Of a stretch of 64,000 bases of DNA, positions 33,533-42,323 are shown one piece after another. The translations under genes and the position numbers were made by a program. Every line of letters begins with the position of its first letter. The first letter of the stretch is position 1. The stretch covers positions 62,001 through 126,000 of the forward strand of contig CAZCFO010000003.1 in the NCBI GenBank assembly GCA_964497975.1, in the 5' to 3' direction. Under the pieces are notes generated by a model that was not told where the DNA came from, did no database searches, and saw only the letters and a list, made by a program, of their open reading frames with translations. The stretch comes from JABFSS01 sp964497975. Its GTDB lineage: Bacteria; Patescibacteriota; Gracilibacteria; Peribacterales; Peribacteraceae.

Positions 33533-34780
33533 ATGAAGAACGGACAGTATGACGTCGCGGTGATCGGCGGCGGTCCCGCCGGCATGATGGCGGCCGGCCG
33601 GGCGGCGGAGCTTGGCGCCAGCGTGGTCCTGCTCGAAAAAAATCCGGGGCTCGGGGCGAAGCTCCTCATCACCGGGGGCGGCCGCTGCAATATCCTCAAT
33701 GCCGAGTTCGACACGCACCGGCTGGTCGAAAAGTACGGCAAAAAGGGGAAGGCGCTCTTCTCGGTCTTTTCGCAGTTCGACGCGCAGGCGACGCGCGATT
33801 TTTTCGAGTCGCGGGGGCTGCCCATCAAGGTGGAAGCCGAACAGCGAGCGTTCCCCGTGAGCGAGAAAGCGTCGGATGTCCATAAGACGATGGTGCAGTA
33901 CATGGCGCAGCACGGCGTGGATGTCCGCACCAATGCGATCGTGAAACATCTGAAAGCGAAGGACGGACGAATCTCCAAAATCATGCTGTTCGGGGGCCAG
34001 GAGATCACCGCCGGCCGGTACATCCTGGCGACCGGCGGCAAATCGCATCCCGAAACCGGATCCACCGGCGACGGCTTCACGTGGCTTGCCGGTCTCGGCC
34101 ACACGATCATCCAGCCCGACCCCGCGCTCGTGCCGGTGGCTCTCAAAGACACATGGACCCGGAAACTCTCGGGCATCAGCCTGAAAGACGTGAAGCTCAC
34201 CGTGACGCAGGGCGGCAAAAAACAGGCGGTGAAAACCGGCAAGATGCTCTTCACGCACGTCGGTGTGAGCGGACCGCTCGTGCTCAACATGAGCAAGGGA
34301 ATCGGGGAGCTCCTCAAAAAAGGCGAGGTCACGCTGCTGCTCGATCTGTTCCCCGCGCAGGATCTCGGTGCGCTGGATGACCGCCTGCTGGCGATCTTCG
34401 AGTCCGGCAAAAACAAGCTGATTAAAAATATCATCGGTTCCGTGGTGCCGCCCAAGCTGGGGCATGCCGTCCTGACGCTCGCGAACATCCCCGACGATAC
34501 GCCGCTGTACCGGCTGACGCGGCAGCAGCGTCTGTCGCTCGCGCGAACACTCAAGGCGCTGCCGCTCACGGTCGCCGGACTCCTGGGCACTGATAAAGCC
34601 ATCGTCACGGGCGGGGGCGTGGATCTGCGCGAAGTCGTCTTCAAAACGATGCAGTCGAAGCTCTGCAGCAATCTGTTCCTCGCGGGCGACATCCTGGATT
34701 TCGACCGGCCCTCCGGGGGATTCAGCCTGCAGATCTGCTGGACGACGGGCTTCGTGGCGGGCTCGAGCGCGGCGGCGTAA
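33533..34780 (+). CDS. HI0933/BaiN-type NAD(P)/FAD-dependent oxidoreductase
   Basis: 415 residues from MKNGQYDVAVIGGGPAG; TATACT ends 6 nt before the ATG. The Rossmann FAD motif is GGGPAG near residue 11, with LLEKN following, ITGGGRCN, the ATGGKSHPETGSTGDG segment, FTHVGVSGP, IVTGGGVDL and the C-terminal LAGDILDFDRPSGGFSLQ. The family is a soluble flavoprotein of unsettled physiological role. Length and motifs are normal. Confidence 0.95.
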   Translation: MKNGQYDVAVIGGGPAGMMAAGRAAELGASVVLLEKNPGLGAKLLITGGGRCNILNAEFDTHRLVEKYGKKGKALFSVFSQFDAQATRDFFESRGLPIKVEAEQRAFPVSEKASDVHKTMVQYMAQHGVDVRTNAIVKHLKAKDGRISKIMLFGGQEITAGRYILATGGKSHPETGSTGDGFTWLAGLGHTIIQPDPALVPVALKDTWTRKLSGISLKDVKLTVTQGGKKQAVKTGKMLFTHVGVSGPLVLNMSKGIGELLKKGEVTLLLDLFPAQDLGALDDRLLAIFESGKNKLIKNIIGSVVPPKLGHAVLTLANIPDDTPLYRLTRQQRLSLARTLKALPLTVAGLLGTDKAIVTGGGVDLREVVFKTMQSKLCSNLFLAGDILDFDRPSGGFSLQICWTTGFVAGSSAAA

Positions 34781-34783
34781 CCG

Positions 34784-35638
34784 TCATGTTCCGCGCCACG
34801 CGCAGCGCGCGACCGTTCCCGTGGAGAGCGTCCGTCCGTCCTCCGTTTTAAGCACCAGGTCGTGCGCCTTGATCGCGAAGGTTTTGTTCGCGCATTTATC
34901 GTGCAGCACGCCGCTCAGCAGCCGGTGGAAACTCTCGGGCGTATCGTGCTGCGCGTAGCCGTTGAGCAGGATGAACGCGGGTTCGGGGCTCAGGATCTGC
35001 GCGCAGGCTTCCAGCAGGGGAGCGAGGTCGCGCTCCACGCGCCAGGTTTTCCCGGAAGGACCGTGCCCGTACGCGGGGGGATCCAGGATGATCGCGTCGT
35101 AGGTTTTGCCGCGCTTCTTCTCCCGCGTCGCGAATGCCGTCGCGTCATCCTCAATCCAGCGCACGCCGTCGGGCGGGAGCTTGTTCAGAATCGCGTTCTC
35201 CTTCGCCCACGCGATCGCCGGCTTCGACGCGTCCACGTGCGTGACGTGATGTCCGTCCTTCGCGAGCGCCATCGTGGCGCCGCCGGTGTACGCGAACAGG
35301 TTCAATACGCGCAGAGTTCTTCCGGCGCCGCGCCCGCGCGCCCATTGCCAGTTCTGCTGCTGCTCGGGAAACGCGCCCGTGTGCTTGTACGGCGCGAGGC
35401 GGATGAGCATCGCGATGTCGTCAAACGCGACCTCCCATTGTCCAGGCAGCGCGGTGCGCCGCTTCCATTCTCCTTTTCCTTTCTCGCCGTCGTAGACCGC
35501 ATCCGCGAATTCCCAGAGCTCCGGGTGCGCGGGAATGCCGTCCGCGGTCGGATCGGGACGGATCAGCCGGTACGGACCCCAGGCTTCCAGGCGCTTCGCG
35601 TTGCCGAAATCGAGCAGGGAATACAGAGGCGGGGGCAT
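34784..35638 (-). CDS. Class I SAM-dependent rRNA/RNA methyltransferase (RlmI-like)
   Basis: 284 residues from MPPPLYSLLDFG; TATACT ends 8 nt before the ATG. Motif I LNLFAYTGGATMALAKDG, acidic loop HVDASKPAIAWAKENA, motif IV ILDPPAYGHGPSGKTW. These match the RlmI/RsmC-like SAM family (Methyltrans_SAM). No PUA domain is present at the N-terminus, so it is a short member, and the exact site of methylation is not known. Converges on the flavoprotein gene. Confidence 0.88.
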   Translation of the reverse strand: MPPPLYSLLDFGNAKRLEAWGPYRLIRPDPTADGIPAHPELWEFADAVYDGEKGKGEWKRRTALPGQWEVAFDDIAMLIRLAPYKHTGAFPEQQQNWQWARGRGAGRTLRVLNLFAYTGGATMALAKDGHHVTHVDASKPAIAWAKENAILNKLPPDGVRWIEDDATAFATREKKRGKTYDAIILDPPAYGHGPSGKTWRVERDLAPLLEACAQILSPEPAFILLNGYAQHDTPESFHRLLSGVLHDKCANKTFAIKAHDLVLKTEDGRTLSTGTVARCAWRGT

Positions 35639-35790
35639 CGCGGGGAGTATATCGCACGAGAGGCGTTCCTCTCCTCGTATTCGCACGAACAAGCCAAAAC
35701 CGCTTCTTAATGCCTTCTTAATGTGACACCCCTACCATGCAGGGGATTTTCGGGTATGGTGACTTCCGCTGTTTTCTTCCCCCATCATTC

Positions 35791-36399
35791 ATGAAAAAGC
35801 TATCAGCACTTCCCCTGGTTCTCCTTACGCTCGCGCTCGGCGCCTGCTCGACCTCTTCGCTCACCGAGAGCGAAATGGCTCCGGTTCCGGAGTCCAACAC
35901 CGCCTTCAGCGGCGAACTGCGCCCGATCGACAAGTCGCAGAGCGTCATTGCATTCGAAGGCAAGAGCGACGTCGTCAATCACACCGGCAAGTTCCCCAAC
36001 TACGAGGCCAGCGTGACGCTCGACAAAGATGAGCCTGCGAACCTGGAGAAGGCCACGATCGCCGTCGAGATCGACATTGCCACGGTTGAAGTCGATGCTC
36101 CGGGCCTGCAGGGCCACTTCCAGAAGGCGGACTTCTTCGATGTCGCCAACCATCCCAAGGCCACGTTCGCGTCCACGAAAGTCGTGAGCAAGGGCGGCAA
36201 CCAGTACGAGATCACGGGCGATCTCACCATCAAGGGCACCACGAAGTCGGTCACCTTCATGGCCGAAATCACCGACGATTACCTCACCGCCCATTACGAG
36301 CTGCCCCGCCAGGAATTCGGCATCGGCAACGACACGTACGGGCAGAAGCTTCTCGCGACGACCGTCCCGGTCGACGTGAAGCTGGTGTTCACGAAGTAA
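35791..36399 (+). CDS. YceI family lipoprotein
   Basis: 202 residues from MKKLSALPL. Lipoprotein signal peptide with LALGAC lipobox (Cys near residue 19). The YceI lipocalin-like fold shows through VIAFEGKSDVVNHTGKF, LQGHFQKADFFDVANHP, KATFASTKV, DLTIKGTTKSVTF and the C-terminal PVDVKLVFTK. YceI proteins bind isoprenoid or lipid ligands. Followed by a strong terminator at 36420. Confidence 0.95.
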   Translation: MKKLSALPLVLLTLALGACSTSSLTESEMAPVPESNTAFSGELRPIDKSQSVIAFEGKSDVVNHTGKFPNYEASVTLDKDEPANLEKATIAVEIDIATVEVDAPGLQGHFQKADFFDVANHPKATFASTKVVSKGGNQYEITGDLTIKGTTKSVTFMAEITDDYLTAHYELPRQEFGIGNDTYGQKLLATTVPVDVKLVFTK

Positions 36400-36419
36400 C
36401 CGTTCCCGACGTCACTCTC

Positions 36420-36447
36420 AAAAAGGACGGGTCCGCCCGTCCTTTTT
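36420..36447 (+). terminator. Intrinsic terminator after yceI-like gene
   Basis: AAAAAGGACGGG (36420-36431), TCCG loop, CCCGTCCTTTTT (36436-36447). Symmetrical A/T tails. Confidence 0.9.
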
Positions 36448-36468
36448 CGTATCCTGAGTGGGTTCGAT

Positions 36469-36536
36469 AGCCTGCCTTTTGACACGACTGTGGGACTTTC
36501 CTCAGGAAATGAGCCTGAAGATAGCAGGCTGTTTTT
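36469..36536 (+). ncRNA. Possible structured element
   Basis: AGCCTGC (36469-36475) pairs with GCAGGCT (36524-36530), followed by GTTTTT; inside, TCAGG (36502-36506) pairs with CCTGA (36514-36518), with TTTCC/GGAAA as an alternative. Could be a small RNA, a second terminator or a structured leader of the next gene. No promoter was identified for it with confidence. Confidence 0.3.
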
Positions 36537-36615
36537 GGCTTAATTAAGGCAAAAAATTTGATGTTCATGACTATCTTATCGACACGGAGGCACAAATTCC
36601 CAGAATGTCCGCGAT

Positions 36616-37656
36616 TTGAATCCTACTCTCACCCCTTTTCCGGGAACATCCGCCGACACGCTGATGAACACTGATCAGCTGCAAGTGACGCCCGTAAGCG
36701 ATGTGCTGGACGGTGCGCCGGAGAACGTTGCATTCCTTTCGAGGAAATATGGAAACCGGTTGCGTGCGATGGTCACTTCCAATGAGGGGGATGCTCCCAA
36801 ATTCGTCGGAGGAGCGGAGTCTGTTCTTCTTCAGGGGCGCTCCGACGATCAGATTTTCAAGGTGCAGCGCGCCGATGCCACGCGCGAAGATCTGGAGAAG
36901 CAGCGCCAGCGATGGGCGACTCTTCAGGAGCACTTCGGTGATTCCGCTCACTGCATTATCCCCCGGCATCACTGGTGGCACGTGGTTTCCCAGGAATCCC
37001 CCGATGGTCCCGAGCATTCCAAAGGGTTTTTGGTTCATCAGCAGGAGATCATTCCCGAGGTGCAAAAGGGGTATCACCTGCGCGTGCAGGCAACCTATCC
37101 CGAGCGATATGTAGACCCCAATAGCCCGGAATACGCCTCCATGAACCAGCGCTATGTCGCATTACAGGATAGCGAATGCCCCTCTCTACTGAGTCATCCA
37201 GACGATGGACTGCAGCATGTCCTTCAGCACGCGGATTCACTGCCTGCCGTTCGTGAAAGCCTCATCGATTTCGTCCGGAGGGGGATCTGCTTCTGCCAGG
37301 AAACAGGCGAAGTGCTGGACTTTGCCGGCGGGGACAATTTCAGTGTCGTCTGGCGGGACAACGCGGCAAAAATCGTCTTGATTGATCCGCTGTATCCCAA
37401 GCCGGAGGCATTTCAGGATTTCGCCGATGCCGCTCACATGTATTACACGCACGATATCTGTCGGAAGCCGACGGCCAGCAGTCTCAAAAACGGCATGCTG
37501 TGCCTTCGTACGCTCAATTCACTTGCGGATCAGCTGGGCATTCCCGATCGATTGGATCCGACAGCCATCAAGGGACAGGATCTCGATCGGTTGCGCCACG
37601 AATTGACGCGCATGCCGTGGCCCATGCTGTGCCAGCGCATTCAGGTGCACAATTAA
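36616..37656 (+). CDS. Uncharacterised protein
   Basis: 346 residues from a TTG at 36616 (CAGAAT lies 9 nt upstream); the ATG at 36664 would give 330 residues. Soluble. The stretch GGDNFSVVWRDNAAKIVLID, about 230 residues in, faintly resembles the catalytic/Mg loop of kinase-like phosphotransferases, but the ATP-binding Lys and HxD motifs are not recognisable. No family named. Stands alone between the yceI terminator and a run of minus-strand small genes. Confidence 0.6.
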   Translation: MNPTLTPFPGTSADTLMNTDQLQVTPVSDVLDGAPENVAFLSRKYGNRLRAMVTSNEGDAPKFVGGAESVLLQGRSDDQIFKVQRADATREDLEKQRQRWATLQEHFGDSAHCIIPRHHWWHVVSQESPDGPEHSKGFLVHQQEIIPEVQKGYHLRVQATYPERYVDPNSPEYASMNQRYVALQDSECPSLLSHPDDGLQHVLQHADSLPAVRESLIDFVRRGICFCQETGEVLDFAGGDNFSVVWRDNAAKIVLIDPLYPKPEAFQDFADAAHMYYTHDICRKPTASSLKNGMLCLRTLNSLADQLGIPDRLDPTAIKGQDLDRLRHELTRMPWPMLCQRIQVHN

Positions 37657-37663
37657 CGAAGGC

Positions 37664-37753
37664 TCAGGTGACGGCCGCGAAGAACAGATACAGCACCCCC
37701 CACCCCGTCCCGAAGATCGCTGCGATGATCAGAAATTTAAGCAACGTCTTCAT
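37664..37753 (-). CDS. 29-residue membrane peptide
   Basis: ATG at 37753, stop at 37664. Lys-containing start MKTLLK, then a single hydrophobic helix FLIIAAIFGTGWGVLYLFFAA. Just downstream of the 80-residue membrane protein gene on the same strand. Size and hydrophobicity recall small regulatory membrane peptides, but no coding test was possible. Confidence 0.4.
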   Translation of the reverse strand: MKTLLKFLIIAAIFGTGWGVLYLFFAAVT

Positions 37754-37803
37754 GGAGGAGTGGGGAAGTGATGGATGATGCGCCTGGCATCAGTGAATGC
37801 TTG

Positions 37804-38046
37804 TTAGTAACCGGGCGCGTTGTTGTTGGGCGCCGGATCCACCGGGAGCTGGCCGTTCACATCCAGCTCGATGCTGCCTCCGGCGTTGTTCGTGTCCGCG
37901 GGCGCGTTGCCGTAGTAGCGGAACGCGTAGGCCGCAAGTCCGACGACGACGAGGAGGACCAGGAACGCCACGACCATCGCGGCGATGGACGGCCCGGCCG
38001 AGCCGGTGGTATGCACTCCGGCATCACGTTCAATGATCGTTGCCAT
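37804..38046 (-). CDS. Small membrane protein
   Basis: 80 residues with one helix, IAAMVVAFLVLLVVVGLAAYAFRYY (about residues 21-45), and a polar Asn/Pro-rich C-terminus. No family. Likely transcribed together with the 29-residue peptide gene downstream. Confidence 0.6.
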   Translation of the reverse strand: MATIIERDAGVHTTGSAGPSIAAMVVAFLVLLVVVGLAAYAFRYYGNAPADTNNAGGSIELDVNGQLPVDPAPNNNAPGY

Positions 38047-38144
38047 AGTGAGGTGGAGAAGAGAATAAAAGAACCGTGGTCTGACTGTGGAGACGCCCGA
38101 AACGCCGGGCTCTTATTTTTTTACAGAGATTTCCTCGCGCTTTC

Positions 38145-38321
38145 TTAAATGAGGAGTTCCTGTTCCTTGCCGGACTTCAGCTTGGGCTCGGCTTCCTGGC
38201 CCGCTCCGGGCCGCGTCTTGGGTTCCGCGTCCTGGCCGGCGCCGGGATCGATCTTGGGTTCGGCTCGTTCAGAGGGGGCGGCCTTTCCCTTCTGGTCACC
38301 GCCGTTCGAGGAGTTCGCCAT
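38145..38321 (-). CDS. Small hydrophilic repeat protein
   Basis: 58 residues, ATG at 38321. Two and a half tandem units of AEPK-x-x-PGAGQ/D-x type after a Gly/Ser-rich start; no hydrophobic segment. Too short and repetitive to identify. Part of the run of small minus-strand genes. Confidence 0.4.
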   Translation of the reverse strand: MANSSNGGDQKGKAAPSERAEPKIDPGAGQDAEPKTRPGAGQEAEPKLKSGKEQELLI

Positions 38322-38414
38322 GGAAAAAGAGGGGAAAAAAGCGCAGATGCGCAGAGATAAGACGTTCGGAGGGCTCGGGAATTACCTGCCCGGGATGGGG
38401 AGCGACGGTCTGCA

Positions 38415-38444
38415 CGAAAAAAGAGCGGCGTGTGCACCGCTCTT
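38415..38444 (-). terminator. Terminator after the 51-residue ORF
   Basis: On the minus strand AAGAGCGG...CCGCTCTT (arms 38437-38444 and 38421-38428) followed by six T's (A-run at 38417-38422 on +). Confidence 0.7.
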
Positions 38445-38454
38445 CTCCCGTCGA

Positions 38455-38610
38455 TTATTTTTCCGTGTCGCTGTCCTCCTGGTTCTCCATCTGGCCGCTT
38501 TGGCCGCGGACTTCCTCCCAGTTTCCGCCCTGGCTGGGTGCCTGATTTTCCCGCGTGCGCGCGGGCATTTCCTTGGGAACTTCCGGACGGTTCGGCTGTT
38601 GCTGGTCCAT
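38455..38610 (-). CDS. Small hydrophilic acidic protein
   Basis: 51 residues from MDQQQPNRPEV; Gln/Glu/Asn-rich and disordered, ends EDSDTEK. An intrinsic terminator lies 11 bp after the stop, which supports a real transcription unit. Confidence 0.45.
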   Translation of the reverse strand: MDQQQPNRPEVPKEMPARTRENQAPSQGGNWEEVRGQSGQMENQEDSDTEK

Positions 38611-38679
38611 GCGGGTGTGGGGAAAGAAGTGGAGTCCGGCCAGTGGACGTGCCGGCGGGAGGATTCTTTCCGGATTCAT

Positions 38680-38704
38680 AAAGCCGCCCCGTGAGGAGCG
38701 GCTT
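38680..38704 (-). terminator. Terminator after the 62-residue ORF
   Basis: On the minus strand AAGCCGCTCC, TCAC loop, GGGGCGGCTT, then TAT; short T-tract. Lies directly after the stop at 38717. Confidence 0.6.
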
Positions 38705-38716
38705 CGTGATCGACGA

Positions 38717-38905
38717 TTAGGCATGGATTTCCTCTTCCACCATTTCCTGCGATCCGCGCTGCGGATGCGTTCCCCCGTCCACGAACTTGATGCCTTCGTC
38801 GGCCTTGTTCAGATTCTTGTTCTGACTTGCCTTATCGTCATCGTCGTTACCGGTTTCCCCGGCAAGGCGCGTGCCGACAAAATCGAGACCGTCTTCGAGA
38901 CCCAT
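38717..38905 (-). CDS. Small hydrophilic acidic protein
   Basis: 62 residues from MGLEDGLDFVG. Asp/Asn/Lys-rich middle (NDDDDKASQNKNLNKADEG), acidic end EMVEEEIHA. Unrecognised. The following hairpin supports a real gene. Confidence 0.45.
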   Translation of the reverse strand: MGLEDGLDFVGTRLAGETGNDDDDKASQNKNLNKADEGIKFVDGGTHPQRGSQEMVEEEIHA

Positions 38906-39116
38906 AAAAAGTGGGGAAGGAGGATAAAGTGCGCGGGTGCGCATCACTTCTCTATACGACGGGCGACGGGGATTCTTCTTACCGCGGGGATGAAAGAGGA
39001 ATAGAACGGCAAATTAGCGATGGGATGGCGGAGGTCTTCGCATCAAAAACTTTTGCAACTCCTTGGCCGGATGCATATTTGGATCTAGTCTTGGATGCCT
39101 TTCTTTTTACGGAACT

Positions 39117-39740
39117 ATGTCGATCTTCAACGAGAACATGCAGTGGCGCTATGCCGTCAAAAAATTTGATACGACCAAAAAAATCACCGCTGAGCAGCTT
39201 GATGATCTTCTGGAAGCCGCGAATCTGGCGCCGACGTCCTACGGGCTCCAGCCGTTCCGGTTCCTCGTGATCACCAGGCCCGACGTCCGCGAGAAGATCA
39301 AGGCTGCGGCATGGAACCAGGCGCAGGTGACGGATGCGTCCCATCTGATTGTGGTGTGCGCGAAGACCGGCCTGGATGAGGCGTACATCGACGACTACAT
39401 CAAGCGCATCGCCGAAACGCGCGGCATGACCGTCGAATCCCTCAAGGGCTTCCGCGACATGATGGCGGCCGGCGTGAAGAACATGAACACGGCGTGGTGC
39501 CAGCGGCAGTCCTATCTCGCGCTCGGCACGATGCTCTCTGCGGCGGCGCAGGCGAAGATCGATGCCTGTCCCATGGAGGGCTTCGATCCCGCCACAGTGG
39601 ACGAGATCCTCGGTCTCAAAGCGAAAGGGCTCACCTCCACTCTCCTCTGCGCGATCGGCTTCCGCGCCGCGGATGATTCCTCCGCGGGATACAAGAAAGT
39701 CCGGCTTCCGCGCGGCGAGTTCGCCGTGGAGATCTCCTGA
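39117..39740 (+). CDS. Nitroreductase family protein
   Basis: 207 residues from the ATG at 39117 (MSIFNENMQWRYAVKKFDTT). FMN-binding landmarks: RYAVKKFD, LAPTSYGLQPFRFLVI, WNQAQVTDASHLIVVCA, SYLALGTMLSAAAQAKIDACPMEGFD and the final RAADDSSAGYKKVR. This is the NfsB/YdgI-like NAD(P)H-dependent flavoprotein class that reduces nitro or quinone compounds. Length is normal. Confidence 0.94.
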   Translation: MSIFNENMQWRYAVKKFDTTKKITAEQLDDLLEAANLAPTSYGLQPFRFLVITRPDVREKIKAAAWNQAQVTDASHLIVVCAKTGLDEAYIDDYIKRIAETRGMTVESLKGFRDMMAAGVKNMNTAWCQRQSYLALGTMLSAAAQAKIDACPMEGFDPATVDEILGLKAKGLTSTLLCAIGFRAADDSSAGYKKVRLPRGEFAVEIS

Positions 39741-39760
39741 TCATCGTTCCGCATCGCTGC

Positions 39761-40573
39761 ATGACGTCTTCCGACAACATCATCGAGGTCGATCATCTCA
39801 TCAAGACGTTCGACAAGCTCACGGCCGTGAACGACATCTCGTTCTCGGTGCGGCGCGGGGAGATCTTCGCCTTCCTGGGGCCCAACGGCGCCGGCAAGAC
39901 CACGACCATCAAGATGCTTACGACGCTGCTCCATCCCACGAGCGGCAGCATCCGCATCAACGGCCACGATCCCATGACCGACCAGGACGCCGTGCGCCAG
40001 TCGTTCGGCATCGTGTTCCAGGATCCGAGCCTCGATGACGAGCTCACCGCCTGGGAGAATCTCGAACTCCACGGGGTGCTCTACTCTGTGCCCAAAGCCC
40101 TGCGCCGGCAGCGGATGGACGAGCTGCTGAAGATCGTCGCGCTCGAGGACCGCCGCAACGACCAGGTGAAGCAGTTTTCCGGCGGCATGCGCCGGCGGCT
40201 CGAGATCGCCCGCGGGCTGCTCCATCATCCCAAGGTGCTCTTCCTGGACGAGCCGACGCTGGGCCTCGATCCCCAGACGCGCAATCACCTCTGGAGCCAC
40301 GTGGGCGAGCTCAATAAAAAAGAGGGGATCACCGTCTTCCTTACGACCCACTACATGGAGGAGGCCGACAAAATCGCCAACCGCATCGCGGTCATCGATC
40401 ACGGGAAGATTATCGCCCTGGGCTCTTCGGCGGAGCTCAAGGCAAAGACGAACACGCAGACTCTCGAAGACGCCTTCCTCGCGCTCACGGGCAACGCCAT
40501 CCGCGAGGAGGAAGCCGGCGCCATCGATTCCATGCGTCAGATGGCCCGCGTGTGGCGCGGGACCCGCCGCTGA
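39761..40573 (+). CDS. ABC transporter ATP-binding protein (DrrA/daunorubicin-resistance type)
   Basis: 270 residues. Walker A GPNGAGKTTT near residue 41, Q-loop GIVFQDPSLDDELT, signature FSGGMRRRLEIARG near 140, Walker B VLFLDEPTLGLDP near 160, H-loop TTHYMEEAD. C-terminal tail is short. Exporter ATPase paired with the permease that starts 34 bp later; substrate unknown (ABC-2 exporters move drugs, glycolipids or polysaccharides). Confidence 0.95.
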   Translation: MTSSDNIIEVDHLIKTFDKLTAVNDISFSVRRGEIFAFLGPNGAGKTTTIKMLTTLLHPTSGSIRINGHDPMTDQDAVRQSFGIVFQDPSLDDELTAWENLELHGVLYSVPKALRRQRMDELLKIVALEDRRNDQVKQFSGGMRRRLEIARGLLHHPKVLFLDEPTLGLDPQTRNHLWSHVGELNKKEGITVFLTTHYMEEADKIANRIAVIDHGKIIALGSSAELKAKTNTQTLEDAFLALTGNAIREEEAGAIDSMRQMARVWRGTRR

Positions 40574-40606
40574 TTTCCGCCTTCCCCGTTTCCGTCGCTG
40601 TAATCC

Positions 40607-41356
40607 ATGCTGTCTATCATCTACATTCTCTGGCTCCGTCAGATAAAGCGGTATCTCCGCTCCCGCTCCCGCATCTTCGGATCCCTGGGACAACCGCTGC
40701 TCTTCCTGCTCGCGCTCGGCTTCGGCTTTGGCCCTACGTTCCAGAAAGCCGGAGGCGGGGATTACTTCCAGTTCCTGGTGCCCGGCGTCATCTCCATGAG
40801 CATCCTCTTCACCGCGATGTTCTCGGGCATCGAGATCATCTGGGACCGCCAGTTCGGATTCCTCAAGGAGACGCTCGTCGCTCCCGTGCCGCGGCTCACC
40901 ATCATGATCGGACGCACGCTGGGCGGCGCGACGGTCGCCACGCTGCAGGGGTGCATCGTGCTTGTCATCGCTCTCCTCGCCGGTTTCCGCCCGATGCTGG
41001 TGCCGGGACTCCTGCTCGCGCCGGTGTTCATGTTCCTCATCTCGCTGCTCTTCACCGCGCTCGGCACCGCCGTCGCCTGCAAGCTCCAGGACATGCAGGG
41101 CTTCCAGCTGGTCATGAACTTCCTCATCATGCCGCTCTTCTTCCTCTCGGGCGCGCTCTTCCCGCTCGATACGGCGCCCGCGGCGCTCGGGATCATCGCC
41201 CGCCTGGATCCCCTCAGCTACGGCGTCGACGGACTGCGCGGGGCATTCCTCCAGGCGAGCCACTTCGGCATCGCGCAGGATCTGGGCATCCTGATAGCGG
41301 CGACCCTCTTTTTCCTCTGGCTGGGCAGCGTGCTGTTCAAGAGGATTGAGGCCTAG
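40607..41356 (+). CDS. ABC-2 type transporter permease
   Basis: 249 residues with about six membrane helices (GSLGQPLLFLLALGFGFGPT; DYFQFLVPGVISMSILFTAMFSG; GGATVATLQGCIVLVIALLAGF; LLLAPVFMFLISLLFTALGTAVAC; GFQLVMNFLIMPLFFLSGALFPL; IAQDLGILIAATLFFLWLGSVLF). Contains the ABC-2 family PLSYGVDGLRG signature. Forms the exporter with the ATPase at 39761. Confidence 0.94.
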   Translation: MLSIIYILWLRQIKRYLRSRSRIFGSLGQPLLFLLALGFGFGPTFQKAGGGDYFQFLVPGVISMSILFTAMFSGIEIIWDRQFGFLKETLVAPVPRLTIMIGRTLGGATVATLQGCIVLVIALLAGFRPMLVPGLLLAPVFMFLISLLFTALGTAVACKLQDMQGFQLVMNFLIMPLFFLSGALFPLDTAPAALGIIARLDPLSYGVDGLRGAFLQASHFGIAQDLGILIAATLFFLWLGSVLFKRIEA

Positions 41357-41398
41357 AAAAGGCCTTTATCATGGTTATACAGAATTTATATATAATAT

Positions 41399-41432
41399 TT
41401 GACATATAATTTACTATAAAATACACTATAAA
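41399..41432 (+). promoter_or_regulatory. AT-rich promoter region of the Phd/Doc operon
   Basis: TTGACA (41399-41404), 17-nt spacer, TACACT (41422-41427), with TATAAA boxes overlapping (41415, 41427). ATG at 41450. The AT-rich block from 41380 also holds repeated ATATAAT-like motifs (TATATAATATTTGACATATAAT) that could be operator sites for the antitoxin. Confidence 0.6.
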
Positions 41433-41449
41433 AAACTCACCACCTTCCT

Positions 41450-41716
41450 ATGTCCATGCTCCCTATCATCGCCATTTCCGATCTGCAGAAGAGCGCCAAG
41501 TCCGTTCTCGACGCGGTAAAAGATTATGCCGTTGTTCAATCCCACGGCCGCGACCGGGCATTCATTCTCCATCCGTCCCTGGGCCGGCTGCTTCTGGAGA
41601 GCGGCATGCTCGAGCAGCTTAAGAAGATGCTGCCGGCGGAAACCGGCGGAAAAGACGTGGAAGGCGAATTGCGGGATCTCATCGGTAACGTCCTTCGCGA
41701 ACTCAGCAAGCGATGA
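41450..41716 (+). CDS. Antitoxin (Phd/YefM-like)
   Basis: 88 residues. N-terminal fold IIAISDLQKSAKSVLDAV is the Phd/YefM start, followed by YAVVQSHGRDRAFILHP and a helical tail. Its stop overlaps the start of the Doc-like toxin (ATGA), the usual coupling. Phd binds DNA and neutralises Doc. Confidence 0.85.
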   Translation: MSMLPIIAISDLQKSAKSVLDAVKDYAVVQSHGRDRAFILHPSLGRLLLESGMLEQLKKMLPAETGGKDVEGELRDLIGNVLRELSKR

Positions 41717-42219
41717 ATTTCACGTATCCGTCACTCACGGCCTGCGGAAAGATCCTCTTTCCGATGATTCGCTCAGAGATGATCGCATTCGAACCCGCGC
41801 CGCCCTACGAGGATGAGCAGCGCGGCCTGCAGAAACTGGAGTCCGTCTTCCAGCTCATGCAGGACGACCGCTACTACCCCGACTTTTACACCAAGGCGGC
41901 ATACCTCTTCTGTGCGATCATCGACGGGCATCCGTTCAGCAATGGCAACAAGCGCGTGGCGGTCGCGGTGCTCACGTATTTTCTGCTGCTCAACGGTCAT
42001 CGCATCAGTGCTCCCGGCATGGACGCCGTGCGCGATGCTCTCCGGGAAAAATTCCCCAATCTTCGCTGGGAGGATGTGCAGGCGTTCCGCTTCGCGCACG
42101 AGTATTTTTTCTATCATCTCGCGCTGATCATCGCCGACCGCGTGCAGAAGGGAAAAATGACGTTCAAACAGGAACAGAACGCGGTCCGCGAACTGCTGAT
42201 GTTCATTACGACCCGGTGA
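41713..42219 (+). CDS. Doc toxin (Fic fold)
   Basis: 168 residues. HPFSNGNKRVA near residues 73-83 is the Doc variant of the Fic motif (HPF-x-x-G-N-K-R). Doc phosphorylates EF-Tu; AMPylation by Fic needs other residues, so kinase-like activity is expected from family knowledge. Partner antitoxin is directly upstream. Longer than P1 Doc (126 residues), with extra sequence at both ends. Confidence 0.9.
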   Translation: MNFTYPSLTACGKILFPMIRSEMIAFEPAPPYEDEQRGLQKLESVFQLMQDDRYYPDFYTKAAYLFCAIIDGHPFSNGNKRVAVAVLTYFLLLNGHRISAPGMDAVRDALREKFPNLRWEDVQAFRFAHEYFFYHLALIIADRVQKGKMTFKQEQNAVRELLMFITTR

Positions 42220-42323
42220 CGCCGGCGTCGGCATATCGGCAATTACCCCTCCGGTTAGCGGGAAGCGGGCCGTCGGGGGCAAACCCCTTGCGCAAACTCC
42301 GTAATCTGCGACAGTAGCCCGCT

